A stretch of DNA of 64,000 nt from Pedobacter gandavensis (lineage in GTDB: Bacteria > Bacteroidota > Bacteroidia > Sphingobacteriales > Sphingobacteriaceae). The DNA is taken from contig NZ_WNXC01000001.1 in NCBI RefSeq assembly GCF_014172405.1, positions 620,001 to 684,000 on the forward strand, given 5' to 3'. The notes beneath the pieces are model-generated. The model had not been told where the DNA came from. It saw nothing but the letters and a program-made list of their open reading frames with translations, and did not search any database. Positions 42,913 to 52,104 of the stretch are shown piece after piece. Position numbers and translations under genes: made by a program. The stretch's first letter is position 1. Every line of letters starts with the position of its first letter.

Positions 42913-45472
42913 GCTTAATTTCAACATTAAAAGACCGATAAATTATTCCTGGTTAGTAAAAATGGCCTGGCGGGATTCAAGGAAGAATCGCTCCAGACTT
43001 TTACTGTTCATGTCCTCCATTATTCTGGGGATTGCAGCACTTGTAGCGGTTTATTCCTTTAAAGCCAATTTACAAAGAGACATTGATGAACAAGCAAAAA
43101 CACTAACCGGTGCGGATTTGATCATTCAGAGTCGCAGACCATTGAGTCCTGCTGTTACGGCCTTGCTAGATACCTTAGGTCTGCATCGTGCAAAGGAGAA
43201 AAATTTTGTCTCCATGGTCTATTTTCCGAAAGGGGAAGGTAGTCGCTTGGTTGAAGTTAAGGCTTTAACAGGTGATTATCCTTTTTATGGCAGCATCGAA
43301 ACAAAACCAGTTGCCGCTGCCAAAACTTTTAAAAAAGGTAGAAGGGCATTGGTCGATCATACCTTGATGCTGCAATATCAAGCAAAGCCCGGAGACTCCA
43401 TCAAGATCGGGAACCTGAGTTTTGCAATTGAAGGCAGCCTGGAAAGTGTGCCCGGACAAACGGGCATTACAAGTATGGTGACTCCAGTGGTTTATATCCC
43501 ATTGGAATACCTGGAGCAAACTGGTCTGATGCAACTGGGAAGTAGGATTCAGTCCCGTTATTTTTACCAATATAAAGACGTTTCTGGCGTAAACAGTGAT
43601 TTAAAGCGGCATCAGCAATTGCTGGATAAGGAACAGTTGAGTTATGAAACGGTTGCGACAAAGAAAGAAAGTACCAGTAGGGCTTTTAAAAACCTGAATC
43701 AATTCCTGGCTTTATCAGGGTTTATCGCGTTGTTATTGGGGTGTATTGGCGTAGGCACCTCGATTCAAGTTTACATCAAAGAGAAATTAGGCGCCATTGC
43801 CACCTTAAGGTGCCTGGGTTTAAATGCAAAAGAAGCTTTTTTGATTTACCTGATTCAGGTTGGGGTGATTGGCCTACTCGGTGCCATTGCCGGTGCTTTT
43901 CTGGGCACAGTGCTACAGTTTTTACTGCCCGTAGTCTTAAAGGATTTTATCCCGGTTGAATTGTCTATGGGTGTCTCTTGGGCAGCAATTGGACAAGGTT
44001 TAGCCACAGGCTTAGTCATTTCAGTTTTATTTGCCATGCCATCCCTGATTTCCGTTCGAAGTATTTCTCCTTTAAATGCGATAAGAGCTTCTTTTGAGGA
44101 AGCAAAACCTAGGCGAGATTTCCTAAAATGGTTGGTTTACTTGTTAATCATTGCCTTCGTCTATGGCTTTACTTATTTGCAGATGAACAATGGGATGCAA
44201 GCATTAGCGTTTCTAGTTGGAATTGTACTTTCATTTTTGCTGCTGATTGGTCAGGCTAAACTCTTGATGGTCATCTTGAGGAAAATGATTCCTCAGCGTA
44301 TGGCTTATGTTTGGCGTCAGGGCTTTGCGAATCTTTACCGTCCCAATAATCAAACGATGTTACTCAGTGTAGCCATCGGTTTATCGACGCTTTTTATTGT
44401 CACGCTTTACCTGGTACAAGGTGTACTTTTAAATAAAGTAGCCGTTTCCGGATCGGAGACAAAATCTAATATGGTGCTTTTTGACATTCAGCCCGCACAA
44501 AAAGAACCACTTGTGAAGTTGTTGAAAGCGGAGCATTTGCCTGTATTAGGACAAGTTCCTATTGTGACAATGAGAATTCTTGAAATTAATGGTAAGACTG
44601 CAGCTCAATATGAGGATACAACAGCTAAAGAACCTGGAAATCGAACACCCAGAGCTTTTAGTGGGGAGATTAGAGCCACTTATCAGGCCGATTTAAGACC
44701 GACAGAGCTGTTGACTGAGGGTAAATGGACTGGAACCACTACGGAGAATGGAACTGTTTTCATATCATTAGAAAAAGCCTATGCAGATCGGATTAAAGTG
44801 AAAATTGGAGATTCGATCGTATTTGATGTTCAAGGATTACCATTAAAGACAAAAGTGGGTAGTTTCAGGTCAGTAAATTGGAATACCGTACAACCAAACT
44901 TCAGGGTAGCATTTCCTACAGGTGTATTGGAACAAGCCCCACAGTTTTATGTATTCATGACAAATGTACCTGCTGCAGAACGTTCCGCTGATTTACAATC
45001 TAAGGTATTGAGACAATTCCCTAATGTTTCAATTGTTAATTTAGATATGATTGTTAAAACTATTGAAAATCTGTTAGATAAGATTAATTTTGTGATCCGA
45101 TTTATGGCTGGTTTTAGCATGGCTACCGGATGGATTGTCTTGCTTTCTTCGGTCATGAGTAGCAAGGGGCAGCGGTTAAAAGAAAGCGTTTTGCTGCGAA
45201 CTATGGGGGCCAGCAGGAAGCAAATTATGACCATTACTGGTTTGGAATATCTCTTCCTGGGCTTCATTGCTACCGCTGCAGGAATCATCCTTGCATTACT
45301 CGGAAGTTGGGCACTTGCTGAATTTGCACTTCAAAGTAATTATGCGCCAGAGCTCTTGCCTTTATTGGTATTTCTGTTCGCTATACCCTTATTGGTCATG
45401 CTAACAGGCCTGTACAGCAGTAGAAGTGTGTTAAACCAACCACCTTTGCAGATCTTAAGAAAAGAATCCTAA
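42905..45472 (+). CDS. ybbP: FtsX-family ABC permease, YbbP type
   Basis: 855 aa, close to E. coli YbbP (804 aa). One N-terminal TM helix (~35-55), a periplasmic domain, two blocks of FtsX-type TM helices (about 255-500 and 705-850), and a second large periplasmic domain (~510-700). It overlaps the ATPase gene by 8 bp and is followed after 10 bp by a DUF2784 gene. Confidence 0.9.
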   Translation: MPELNFNIKRPINYSWLVKMAWRDSRKNRSRLLLFMSSIILGIAALVAVYSFKANLQRDIDEQAKTLTGADLIIQSRRPLSPAVTALLDTLGLHRAKEKNFVSMVYFPKGEGSRLVEVKALTGDYPFYGSIETKPVAAAKTFKKGRRALVDHTLMLQYQAKPGDSIKIGNLSFAIEGSLESVPGQTGITSMVTPVVYIPLEYLEQTGLMQLGSRIQSRYFYQYKDVSGVNSDLKRHQQLLDKEQLSYETVATKKESTSRAFKNLNQFLALSGFIALLLGCIGVGTSIQVYIKEKLGAIATLRCLGLNAKEAFLIYLIQVGVIGLLGAIAGAFLGTVLQFLLPVVLKDFIPVELSMGVSWAAIGQGLATGLVISVLFAMPSLISVRSISPLNAIRASFEEAKPRRDFLKWLVYLLIIAFVYGFTYLQMNNGMQALAFLVGIVLSFLLLIGQAKLLMVILRKMIPQRMAYVWRQGFANLYRPNNQTMLLSVAIGLSTLFIVTLYLVQGVLLNKVAVSGSETKSNMVLFDIQPAQKEPLVKLLKAEHLPVLGQVPIVTMRILEINGKTAAQYEDTTAKEPGNRTPRAFSGEIRATYQADLRPTELLTEGKWTGTTTENGTVFISLEKAYADRIKVKIGDSIVFDVQGLPLKTKVGSFRSVNWNTVQPNFRVAFPTGVLEQAPQFYVFMTNVPAAERSADLQSKVLRQFPNVSIVNLDMIVKTIENLLDKINFVIRFMAGFSMATGWIVLLSSVMSSKGQRLKESVLLRTMGASRKQIMTITGLEYLFLGFIATAAGIILALLGSWALAEFALQSNYAPELLPLLVFLFAIPLLVMLTGLYSSRSVLNQPPLQILRKES

Positions 45473-45482
45473 AATACGTTAG

Positions 45483-45854
45483 ATGAGTTTAGTTGCCCTC
45501 GATTACTTTTATACCCTGCTCCATTTGTTAATTATTGGATTTAACCTCTTTGCCTGGGCATTTCCGGCCACAAGAAAGCTACACCTATATGGTGTAGCGC
45601 TAACCTTAGGTTGCTGGTTGATTCTAGGGATCTGGTACGGAATTGGCTATTGCCCGATCACAGATTGGCAGTGGCAGGTAAAGGAGCAACTTGGAGAAAA
45701 TAACCTGCCCAATTCTTTTGTGAAATACTATGGAGATCTGGTAACCGGTTCCGATATCAACCCAGTACTTATTGATGGTCTAACACTTGGTCTGTTCCTG
45801 ATTTCAATCTCCATTTCTGTTTATCTTAATTTTTTTATTAAAAAAACAAGATAA
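45483..45854 (+). CDS. DUF2784-family membrane protein
   Basis: 123 aa with about four TM helices. The pattern WYGIGYCPITDWQWQVKEQLGENNLPNSFVKYY is that of DUF2784 (CPxTxWxWxLR...). Function unknown; it follows the ABC permease closely and may belong to the same operon. Confidence 0.8.
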   Translation: MSLVALDYFYTLLHLLIIGFNLFAWAFPATRKLHLYGVALTLGCWLILGIWYGIGYCPITDWQWQVKEQLGENNLPNSFVKYYGDLVTGSDINPVLIDGLTLGLFLISISISVYLNFFIKKTR

Positions 45855-45856
45855 AA

Positions 45857-45890
45857 ACGGAGCTGTAAATGAGTACTGTAACAGCTCTGT
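45857..45890. terminator. Hairpin downstream of DUF2784 gene
   Basis: ACGGAGCTGT (45857-45866) pairs with ACAGCTCTGT (45881-45890), one wobble. It starts 3 bases after the stop. A T-rich run follows it only on the minus strand (GTTTTTATC), so as a plus-strand terminator it would be weak. Confidence 0.45.
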
Positions 45891-46045
45891 TACTCTGGTG
45901 TTTATCGGACAATCCACTTCCGCACAGCCGATTGTTCCACGATAACGAGGATGTTATTGGATGAATTTCCCCTCTAAATCCCTACTTTTAGAAAAATTAC
46001 CCATAAAAAACGCGTTTGATTATCGTTTTGTTAATGCCATGATTT

Positions 46046-46795
46046 ATGAAAAAATACCTGATAATCCCTCTTTTTTTTGCTGCTGCGACCTGGAGTTCCT
46101 GCTCTTCAGTATATATGCCTAACGTTCCAAATACGCCCATGTTGAGCGCTAAAGGTGAGCTGAGTGCCGGAGCACACATATCGCCAAAAGGAAATGCAAG
46201 TATCAACGGCGCTTATGCGGTTTCTAATCATTTTGGTGTATTGTTTAGCGGTTCCTACATGAAAAATGAGCGAACAAGAAAGGATTTTCGCCATAAGTTA
46301 GTGGAGATTGGCGGTGGATACATTGATACCTTTGGGCCGGATAACAACCGGATTATTGAGATCTATGCCGGTTATGGTGGGGGTAGTGCCAATCGGAATT
46401 TTAGAGAATTTGATAATGATGTGCTGATCAGCAATAGCCAGGAGGAGGTGACCTTTACAAAAACGTTTATCCAGGTAAACTACAGCTCTAAAAAGAACAG
46501 CTACCTCAACTTGTTTGGAAATAGATATGCTTTAAACTACGGTACTGCGATTAGGATTAGCCATGTAGGTATGAATACCTTTCTCATTAACAATATAGGA
46601 CAGCCGAAAGAAGACAACATGTTCATTGAGCCTGTTTTCTTTACCCGCATGAAGTTAAGTGATGCAGTACAGCTTCAATACACCTCCAGCGGTAACTTCG
46701 GACTAAAAGACCGAAAGTTTATGACTGCTGGAAATTCCATTTTCACCATCGGTGCAGTGGTTAACCTGGGTGGTAAAAAGAAAGTCACCAATTAG
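46046..46795 (+). CDS. Surface lipoprotein, barrel-like
   Basis: 249 aa. Lipoprotein signal MKKYLIIPLFFAAATWSSCSS; the lipidated Cys is at 19. The remainder has repeated short amphipathic strands (GELSAGAHISPKGNASINGAYAV, HFGVLFSGSYM, EIGGGYIDTFG, IIEIYAGYGGG) and ends TIGAVVNLGGKK, as in small outer-membrane barrels. I do not recognise a named family. It interlocks with the convergent HD gene through a 4-bp overlap (TTAG). Confidence 0.7.
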   Translation: MKKYLIIPLFFAAATWSSCSSVYMPNVPNTPMLSAKGELSAGAHISPKGNASINGAYAVSNHFGVLFSGSYMKNERTRKDFRHKLVEIGGGYIDTFGPDNNRIIEIYAGYGGGSANRNFREFDNDVLISNSQEEVTFTKTFIQVNYSSKKNSYLNLFGNRYALNYGTAIRISHVGMNTFLINNIGQPKEDNMFIEPVFFTRMKLSDAVQLQYTSSGNFGLKDRKFMTAGNSIFTIGAVVNLGGKKKVTN

Positions 46796-47652
46796 GAAAT
46801 AGATAACATGGCTTTAAGGTTCCTGAGTTTGGTGGTTATCGTGCTTCCTTTTTTCAGGAAGGCTGGGTAGCCTTTTAAAGTTTTAATGGCTTTAACAGCC
46901 TCATATCCCAATGCGATGCTTCTGATTTTGTTCAAAAGAAAAGTATCATCCTTAAATAAGTCCGCTTCCTGTAAAAAGCCATTTTTTAGGAAATCCCGGA
47001 TCAATACCGCCATTTGTTGATTGGCATAAAGATGCAAGGGAAGCTGAAATACTTCCTTTTTTAATCGTTCATAAAGGGTATTGATCCAATCCACTTGCTC
47101 CTTATTGGTCACCACAATCTGCCCATGTTGCATCCTGATGTGTTCCAAAAATAAGATCGCCGCCGGTCTATTGATTAATCCCGCATGAATGGAATCGCGA
47201 AGGGTATAATCCAATCGGTCTGCACAAAGATCAGGGAGCGGTTGCTCCAGAACCGGGAACTCCCCATCTAAGATCTGATTCAGGTGATAACCGTGTTTTT
47301 GGAGTAAAGCAGGAATTTCTGAATTCATCAGGACCTCTGCAAACATTTCCTCATGGTAATTCTCTTCCTTGTTTTTAAACACGTAATCGCAAACATGAGA
47401 AAAGGCCGTATGGGAAATGTCGTGTAGTAAACCGGCAATTTGTTCCAATTCAGTGCCACCAAGCCTCCTGATCAACAACATCACGCCAATTGAATGTTCC
47501 AATCGGGTATGACTAATCTCTGGATTTACTAAAAAGATCGCGCCACTTTGATGGATTCCCCCCAATCTTTTTAATGCTGGACTAGCCAGTAAATCAGCAA
47601 AAACTGCAGGAAGTTCTACATTTCCATAAAGCAAATCATTTACAATTACCAT
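46792..47652 (-). CDS. HD-domain phosphohydrolase
   Basis: 286 aa from the ATG at 47650-47652 (MVIVNDLLYGNVELP); 19 upstream residues are not conserved. The HD motif metal ligands are visible: H in RLEHSIGV, HDISHTAFSH with the HD doublet, and D in CADRLDYTLRD. Relatives hydrolyse nucleotides or cleave phosphate from phosphorylated ligands. It converges on the surface lipoprotein gene, with a 4-base interlocked stop. Confidence 0.87.
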   Translation of the reverse strand: MVIVNDLLYGNVELPAVFADLLASPALKRLGGIHQSGAIFLVNPEISHTRLEHSIGVMLLIRRLGGTELEQIAGLLHDISHTAFSHVCDYVFKNKEENYHEEMFAEVLMNSEIPALLQKHGYHLNQILDGEFPVLEQPLPDLCADRLDYTLRDSIHAGLINRPAAILFLEHIRMQHGQIVVTNKEQVDWINTLYERLKKEVFQLPLHLYANQQMAVLIRDFLKNGFLQEADLFKDDTFLLNKIRSIALGYEAVKAIKTLKGYPAFLKKGSTITTKLRNLKAMLSIS

Positions 47653-47813
47653 GTTTTTTGAATTAAAAACGTTTAACAATGAATCAATTGAGTACCAATG
47701 CGGATGCAATTATACTAATTATTTTAGTTTTATTATGAAAAATGCTAATATAAATAGATGGTTCTTAAGACAGTTTTTCTACTTATCTTTGGCCAATCAT
47801 TCATCATTTCTCC

Positions 47814-49004
47814 ATGCAACAATCTTCCGATTCTATCTATACCTTCCAATTTGGTCTGGTTTGTTTAAGCTCATTTCTCTTTTCTGCCAGCTTCAATATG
47901 TTGATCCCAGAGCTGCCTGCTTATTTAACGGCGATGGGTGGTGCAGAGTACAAAGGATTTATCATTGCGCTTTTTACGCTTACCGCCGGGATTTCAAGGC
48001 CGTTTAGCGGAAAACTGACTGATACCATTGGGAGGGTGCCGGTAATGGCAGTAGGATCCTTAGTTTGCTTTTTATGCGGCTTCCTTTATCCCATGCTAAC
48101 CACCGTTGCAGGTTTTCTGTTTTTAAGATTAATTCACGGCTTTTCTACCGGATTTAAGCCTACAGCTACCGCAGCTTATGTGGCAGATCTAGTGCCGGTT
48201 AACAGGTGGGGAGAAGCCATGGGGGTACACGGGGTTTGTTTTAGTACCGGACTCGCTATTGGCCCTGCAATTGGCAGTTTAATCACAGACCATTTTGACA
48301 TTAACATCTTGTTTTACTGTTCTTCTCTTTTCGCCCTCTTGTCTATTGTCATTCTGGCGAATATGAAAGAAACACTTCCCAATAAAGAGAAGTTCAAGTT
48401 TAGCCATTTGAAAATTAACAGGAAAGATATTGTGGAATGGAAGGTGATTCCAGCGGTTATTATCATTTTCATGACTTATATCAGTTATGGTGCTATCCTC
48501 ACGGTGATTTCTGATTGGAGTAAGGCTTTGGGCACCAGTAACAAGGGATTATTCTTTATGGTGTTTACCTTAACCTCTCTTTTGATTCGATTCGTGGCAG
48601 GTAAGGCCTCCGATAAATACGGAAGGCCAGTGATCCTTAAATTCTCTTTAGTACTCCTGGCTGCTTCGACGCTCTGGATCGCCCTGGCAGACTCTTCTTT
48701 CATGCTGATGTCGGCTTCTGCTTTGTATGGTGTAGCCACTGGAATGCTATCCCCAACGGCAACAGCATGGACCGTGGATCTGAGTGATCCTCATCACCGT
48801 GGTAAAGCTATGGCCACCATGTATATCGCGCTTGAAGCCGGAATTGGCTTAGGTGCTTTACTAGCCGGATGGTTGTTTATTGATGATCTGGCCATGATTC
48901 CAGTTACTTTTTATGCTTGTACAGGAATTACGCTGATGGCATTGGTTTACCTGCAATTTATCTATAAACCGCTAAGTTTAAAGCCAGAACAGCTGCTGAA
49001 ATAA
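47814..49004 (+). CDS. MFS transporter, 396 aa
   Basis: About 12 TM helices with MFS motifs SGKLTDTIGRVPVMA (between helices 2 and 3) and AGKASDKYGRPVILK in the second half, showing the usual internal duplication. It resembles drug/sugar exporters of the MdtG/YcaD type. Substrate unknown. Divergent from the HD gene. Confidence 0.85.
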   Translation: MQQSSDSIYTFQFGLVCLSSFLFSASFNMLIPELPAYLTAMGGAEYKGFIIALFTLTAGISRPFSGKLTDTIGRVPVMAVGSLVCFLCGFLYPMLTTVAGFLFLRLIHGFSTGFKPTATAAYVADLVPVNRWGEAMGVHGVCFSTGLAIGPAIGSLITDHFDINILFYCSSLFALLSIVILANMKETLPNKEKFKFSHLKINRKDIVEWKVIPAVIIIFMTYISYGAILTVISDWSKALGTSNKGLFFMVFTLTSLLIRFVAGKASDKYGRPVILKFSLVLLAASTLWIALADSSFMLMSASALYGVATGMLSPTATAWTVDLSDPHHRGKAMATMYIALEAGIGLGALLAGWLFIDDLAMIPVTFYACTGITLMALVYLQFIYKPLSLKPEQLLK

Positions 49005-49112
49005 TCAATGCCTTTTGATCTAGCTAAAATTAATTCAGCTTTTCTGTTGTTTTCTGAAAAGTTATGTCAAATAAATTTATATTTTAGCCAGCTAATCAAT
49101 ATTTAAACCACA

Positions 49113-50798
49113 ATGAGCGGACTTCACAAATACGATTACATCGTATTTTTTATTTACTTCATTATCGTATCTTCTTACGGCTTTTGGATTTATTACAAAA
49201 AGAAAACTGCATCGGCAGATTCCAAAGATTACTTTTTAGCAGAGGGTTCTTTAACCTGGTGGGCCATTGGAGCCTCACTGATCGCTTCTAATATTTCTGC
49301 TGAGCAGATGATTGGAATGAGTGGTTCAGGCTTTAAGCTCGGACTAGCGATTTCCGCTTATGAATGGATGGCTTCTGCAACTTTAATCATTGTAGCCGTG
49401 TTCTTTATGCCGGTTTACCTAAAGAATAAAATCTTTACCATGCCCCAGTTTTTAAGTCAACGTTACAATGAAAAAGTAGCGATGATCATGGCGGTATTCT
49501 GGTTGATGTTATATATCGTTGTAAACTTAATGTCTATTCTTTACCTAGGGGCCTTGGCCATTAGTGGTATATCAGGATTAGATTTAACCGCCTGTATTCT
49601 TGCCCTGGCAATTTTTGCCATTTTCATCACCCTTGGTGGGATGAAAGTAATTGGATACACGGATGTAATTCAAGTGTTCTTTTTAATCTTGGGTGGTCTG
49701 GTAGCTACTTACCTTGCTTTAAACCTGATTTCAGGTGGTGAGGGGATCATCAAAGGTTTCGGTGTACTAAGAACTGGTGCCTCAGAACATTTCCACTTGA
49801 TTTTCAAAAAAGACAATCCTAATTACATGGACCTTCCAGGTTTAAGTGTATTGATCGGTGGGATGTGGATCGCAAACTTAAGTTACTGGGGATGTAACCA
49901 GTACATCACGCAAAGAGCATTGGGTGCTTCTTTACCAGTTGCAAGAGCCGGACTTCTTTTTGCAGCTTTCCTTAAAATGTTAATGCCGGTCATCGTAGTG
50001 ATTCCTGGTATCGCCGTATATTATATCGTTAAAGAGAACGTTGGCGGCATCAAAGCAGGAGATTTATTGACTGCCTCTGGTGTGGAAGATCCTAATAAAG
50101 CATATCCTGCATTATTAGGTCTGTTGCCAATCGGCTTAAAAGGGCTTTCCTTTGCAGCTTTAACGGCAGCAATTGTAGCTTCCCTTGCTGGAAAAGCAAA
50201 TAGTATCGCAACGATCTTTACCCTGGATATTTATAAAAAAGCATTTAATCCAGGAGCAGGAGAACGCACGATGGTTAACGTGGGTAAAATCACAGTAGTG
50301 GTTTCTATGTTGATGGCAGTAGTGCTTTCACTGATTGTGGGTGATGCGTTAATGGGAGAAGGAAAACAAGGTTTCCAATACATTCAGGAGTATACCGGAT
50401 TCGTATCGCCAGGTATTTTTGCAATGTTCATTCTTGGATTCTTCTGGAAGAAAACAACTTCTAATGCAGCATTATTCGCTACTATAGGTGGTTTTATCGT
50501 ATCTGTACTCCTTAAATTCTTACCAGGATGGGTTGATCTATCTGGTTTACATGAATATGGATGGGCAATAGCCAATTCAACTGGTGTATTTGAGATTCCA
50601 TTTATGGATAGAATGTTGATCGTTTTCGCGGTTTGTATTCTAGGAATGTACCTGATCAGTATTTATGAAGGTAAAAAAGGTGTAGTGACCAATGGATTAG
50701 AGATTGATGCTAAAATGTTTAGAGTGTCGACTTCATTTGCCGTAGGTGCCTTAATCATCTTTGCGATGATTGTAGCCTTGTATTCTGCTTTCTGGTAG
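49113..50798 (+). CDS. Sodium/solute symporter, SSS family (SglT-like)
   Basis: 561 aa, about 14 TM helices. The SSS signature regions are visible: WAIGASLIASNISAEQMIGMSGSG (TM1-2), TLGGMKVIGYTDVIQVFF, NLSYWGCNQYITQRALGA and SSL-like AALTAAIVASLAGKANSIATIF. Length and motifs match sodium/glucose (galactose) cotransporters such as vSGLT. It is followed by a terminator and converges on the glycoside operon, so sugar uptake is plausible; substrate unproven. Confidence 0.88.
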   Translation: MSGLHKYDYIVFFIYFIIVSSYGFWIYYKKKTASADSKDYFLAEGSLTWWAIGASLIASNISAEQMIGMSGSGFKLGLAISAYEWMASATLIIVAVFFMPVYLKNKIFTMPQFLSQRYNEKVAMIMAVFWLMLYIVVNLMSILYLGALAISGISGLDLTACILALAIFAIFITLGGMKVIGYTDVIQVFFLILGGLVATYLALNLISGGEGIIKGFGVLRTGASEHFHLIFKKDNPNYMDLPGLSVLIGGMWIANLSYWGCNQYITQRALGASLPVARAGLLFAAFLKMLMPVIVVIPGIAVYYIVKENVGGIKAGDLLTASGVEDPNKAYPALLGLLPIGLKGLSFAALTAAIVASLAGKANSIATIFTLDIYKKAFNPGAGERTMVNVGKITVVVSMLMAVVLSLIVGDALMGEGKQGFQYIQEYTGFVSPGIFAMFILGFFWKKTTSNAALFATIGGFIVSVLLKFLPGWVDLSGLHEYGWAIANSTGVFEIPFMDRMLIVFAVCILGMYLISIYEGKKGVVTNGLEIDAKMFRVSTSFAVGALIIFAMIVALYSAFW

Positions 50799-50818
50799 CA
50801 GATCGTAAATTACAAGAT

Positions 50819-50854
50819 AAAAAAAGGGGTTTCTGTTAAGAAACCCCTTTTTTT
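50819..50854 (+). terminator. Bidirectional terminator between convergent transcripts
   Basis: A perfect 16-bp stem (50819-50834 with 50839-50854) and a GTTA loop. The A-rich left end and T-rich right end serve both strands. It lies between the SSS stop (50798) and the stop of the minus-strand oxidoreductase (50881). Confidence 0.85.
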
Positions 50855-50880
50855 ATGGATCAATGTTGTGCAGCTTTAGA

Positions 50881-52104
50881 CTAAGATAGGTTATATTTTG
50901 GCTCCCAGCGCTCAATCTGCTGGCCGTACAACGCTTTATTCGCCAAATGCACACAGAATGCAGTGGTTGCACCAGTGATCACATTGGAGTCCGGTTGTTT
51001 CTTCTCCAGAATAGATTTATGGAAATCTTTTAAGGAGTAATAAGTACCGTCTTTGGCTGGTAACTCTGTTTTAATTGGAATCCCGCCATTTTTATCCCAG
51101 ACGATTTTTGTCGCTCCGGTTACGCCATCCACAGTTTCCAATTCTTTCTGATGACTTTTTTCCGGGTAAAAGATTGCTTCATTCACCAATAAAGAAATGG
51201 TTCCTTTAGTTCCTTTGAGTTTAAACAAATAGCCATCTCTTTCATTACCTAATGTGGTTCCGAAATTCCCAATCATATCCTCATACCGAAACATCACCTG
51301 AACATTGTCGTAGGTCTCCCTGCCATCTTTATAAGTGTCAATACCACCCGTAGCCATAATTTCCTGAGGATGGGTACGGAAGGCCCAATTGATGAAATCT
51401 ATCTGGTGGGAGAGTAATTCAGCCATGAGTCCGCCCGAATATTCTTTATACATCCGCCAATTTACCTTCCTTTCTAAAGAGGGATTCGCGATCGGTCGTC
51501 TCCAGTTGTTATTCCTGTCCCAGCGACTTTCTATCTGTGTTACTTTTCCCAAATAGCCATTGTCGATCATTTCCTTGACTTTATAATAGATAGGTGCATA
51601 CCGATATTGATGACCTACCTGTAAGGTTTGTCCAGGATGTTTCTTTACCAATTCTACCAAGGCAAAAGCCTCTGGAATATTGTAAGTCATGGTTTTTTCC
51701 AGATACACGTGCTTTCCCGCTTTTAAGGCATCGGAAGCAATCGGAAAATGCATGTTCAATGGTGTGGAGATGAAAACTGCTGAAATTTGCTGATCATTTA
51801 ATAAATCCCGGTAATTGGTATAAGATTTTACACCAGCAGCACCTGGTTGCTTTAAGGTTTCATTGATTCTGAAATCCAGTACATCTGCAATCGCAACCAG
51901 TTCAAACTCCTCAGGTAGCTGACTGGCGATATGAATGAGTCCTTTTCCCCGGTCTCCACATCCAATAACACCTATTTTTATCCTGTTTTCAGGAGCAATA
52001 CGTCTTCCATCTCCAAAGGGATTTGTAGCCAATAGGTCCTGGGGTAATAACAGTCCTCCAGCCAGAATACTGCTATTTTCTATAAATTTCCTTCTGAACA
52101 TCAT
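50881..52104 (-). CDS. Gfo/Idh/MocA oxidoreductase, Tat-exported
   Basis: 407 aa. A twin-Arg signal (MMFRRKFIENSSILAGG) suggests folded export by Tat. N-terminal Rossmann motif (KIGVIGCGDRGKG), LEKTMTYN (like the EKP motif), and a C-terminal alpha/beta GFO substrate domain with YKEYSGG and SHQIDFINW. It probably oxidises or reduces sugars at C3 in the periplasm, with the neighbouring homologue and DUF1080 enzyme. It overlaps its upstream partner by one base (TAATG). Confidence 0.9.
   Translation of the reverse strand: MMFRRKFIENSSILAGGLLLPQDLLATNPFGDGRRIAPENRIKIGVIGCGDRGKGLIHIASQLPEEFELVAIADVLDFRINETLKQPGAAGVKSYTNYRDLLNDQQISAVFISTPLNMHFPIASDALKAGKHVYLEKTMTYNIPEAFALVELVKKHPGQTLQVGHQYRYAPIYYKVKEMIDNGYLGKVTQIESRWDRNNNWRRPIANPSLERKVNWRMYKEYSGGLMAELLSHQIDFINWAFRTHPQEIMATGGIDTYKDGRETYDNVQVMFRYEDMIGNFGTTLGNERDGYLFKLKGTKGTISLLVNEAIFYPEKSHQKELETVDGVTGATKIVWDKNGGIPIKTELPAKDGTYYSLKDFHKSILEKKQPDSNVITGATTAFCVHLANKALYGQQIERWEPKYNLS

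Noticed and set aside
47651-48007. Plus-strand frame of 118 codons at the HD/MFS boundary
   Set aside because: It overlaps the MFS start in another frame and contains no conserved pattern; rich in Phe/Cys/Arg typical of a shadow.
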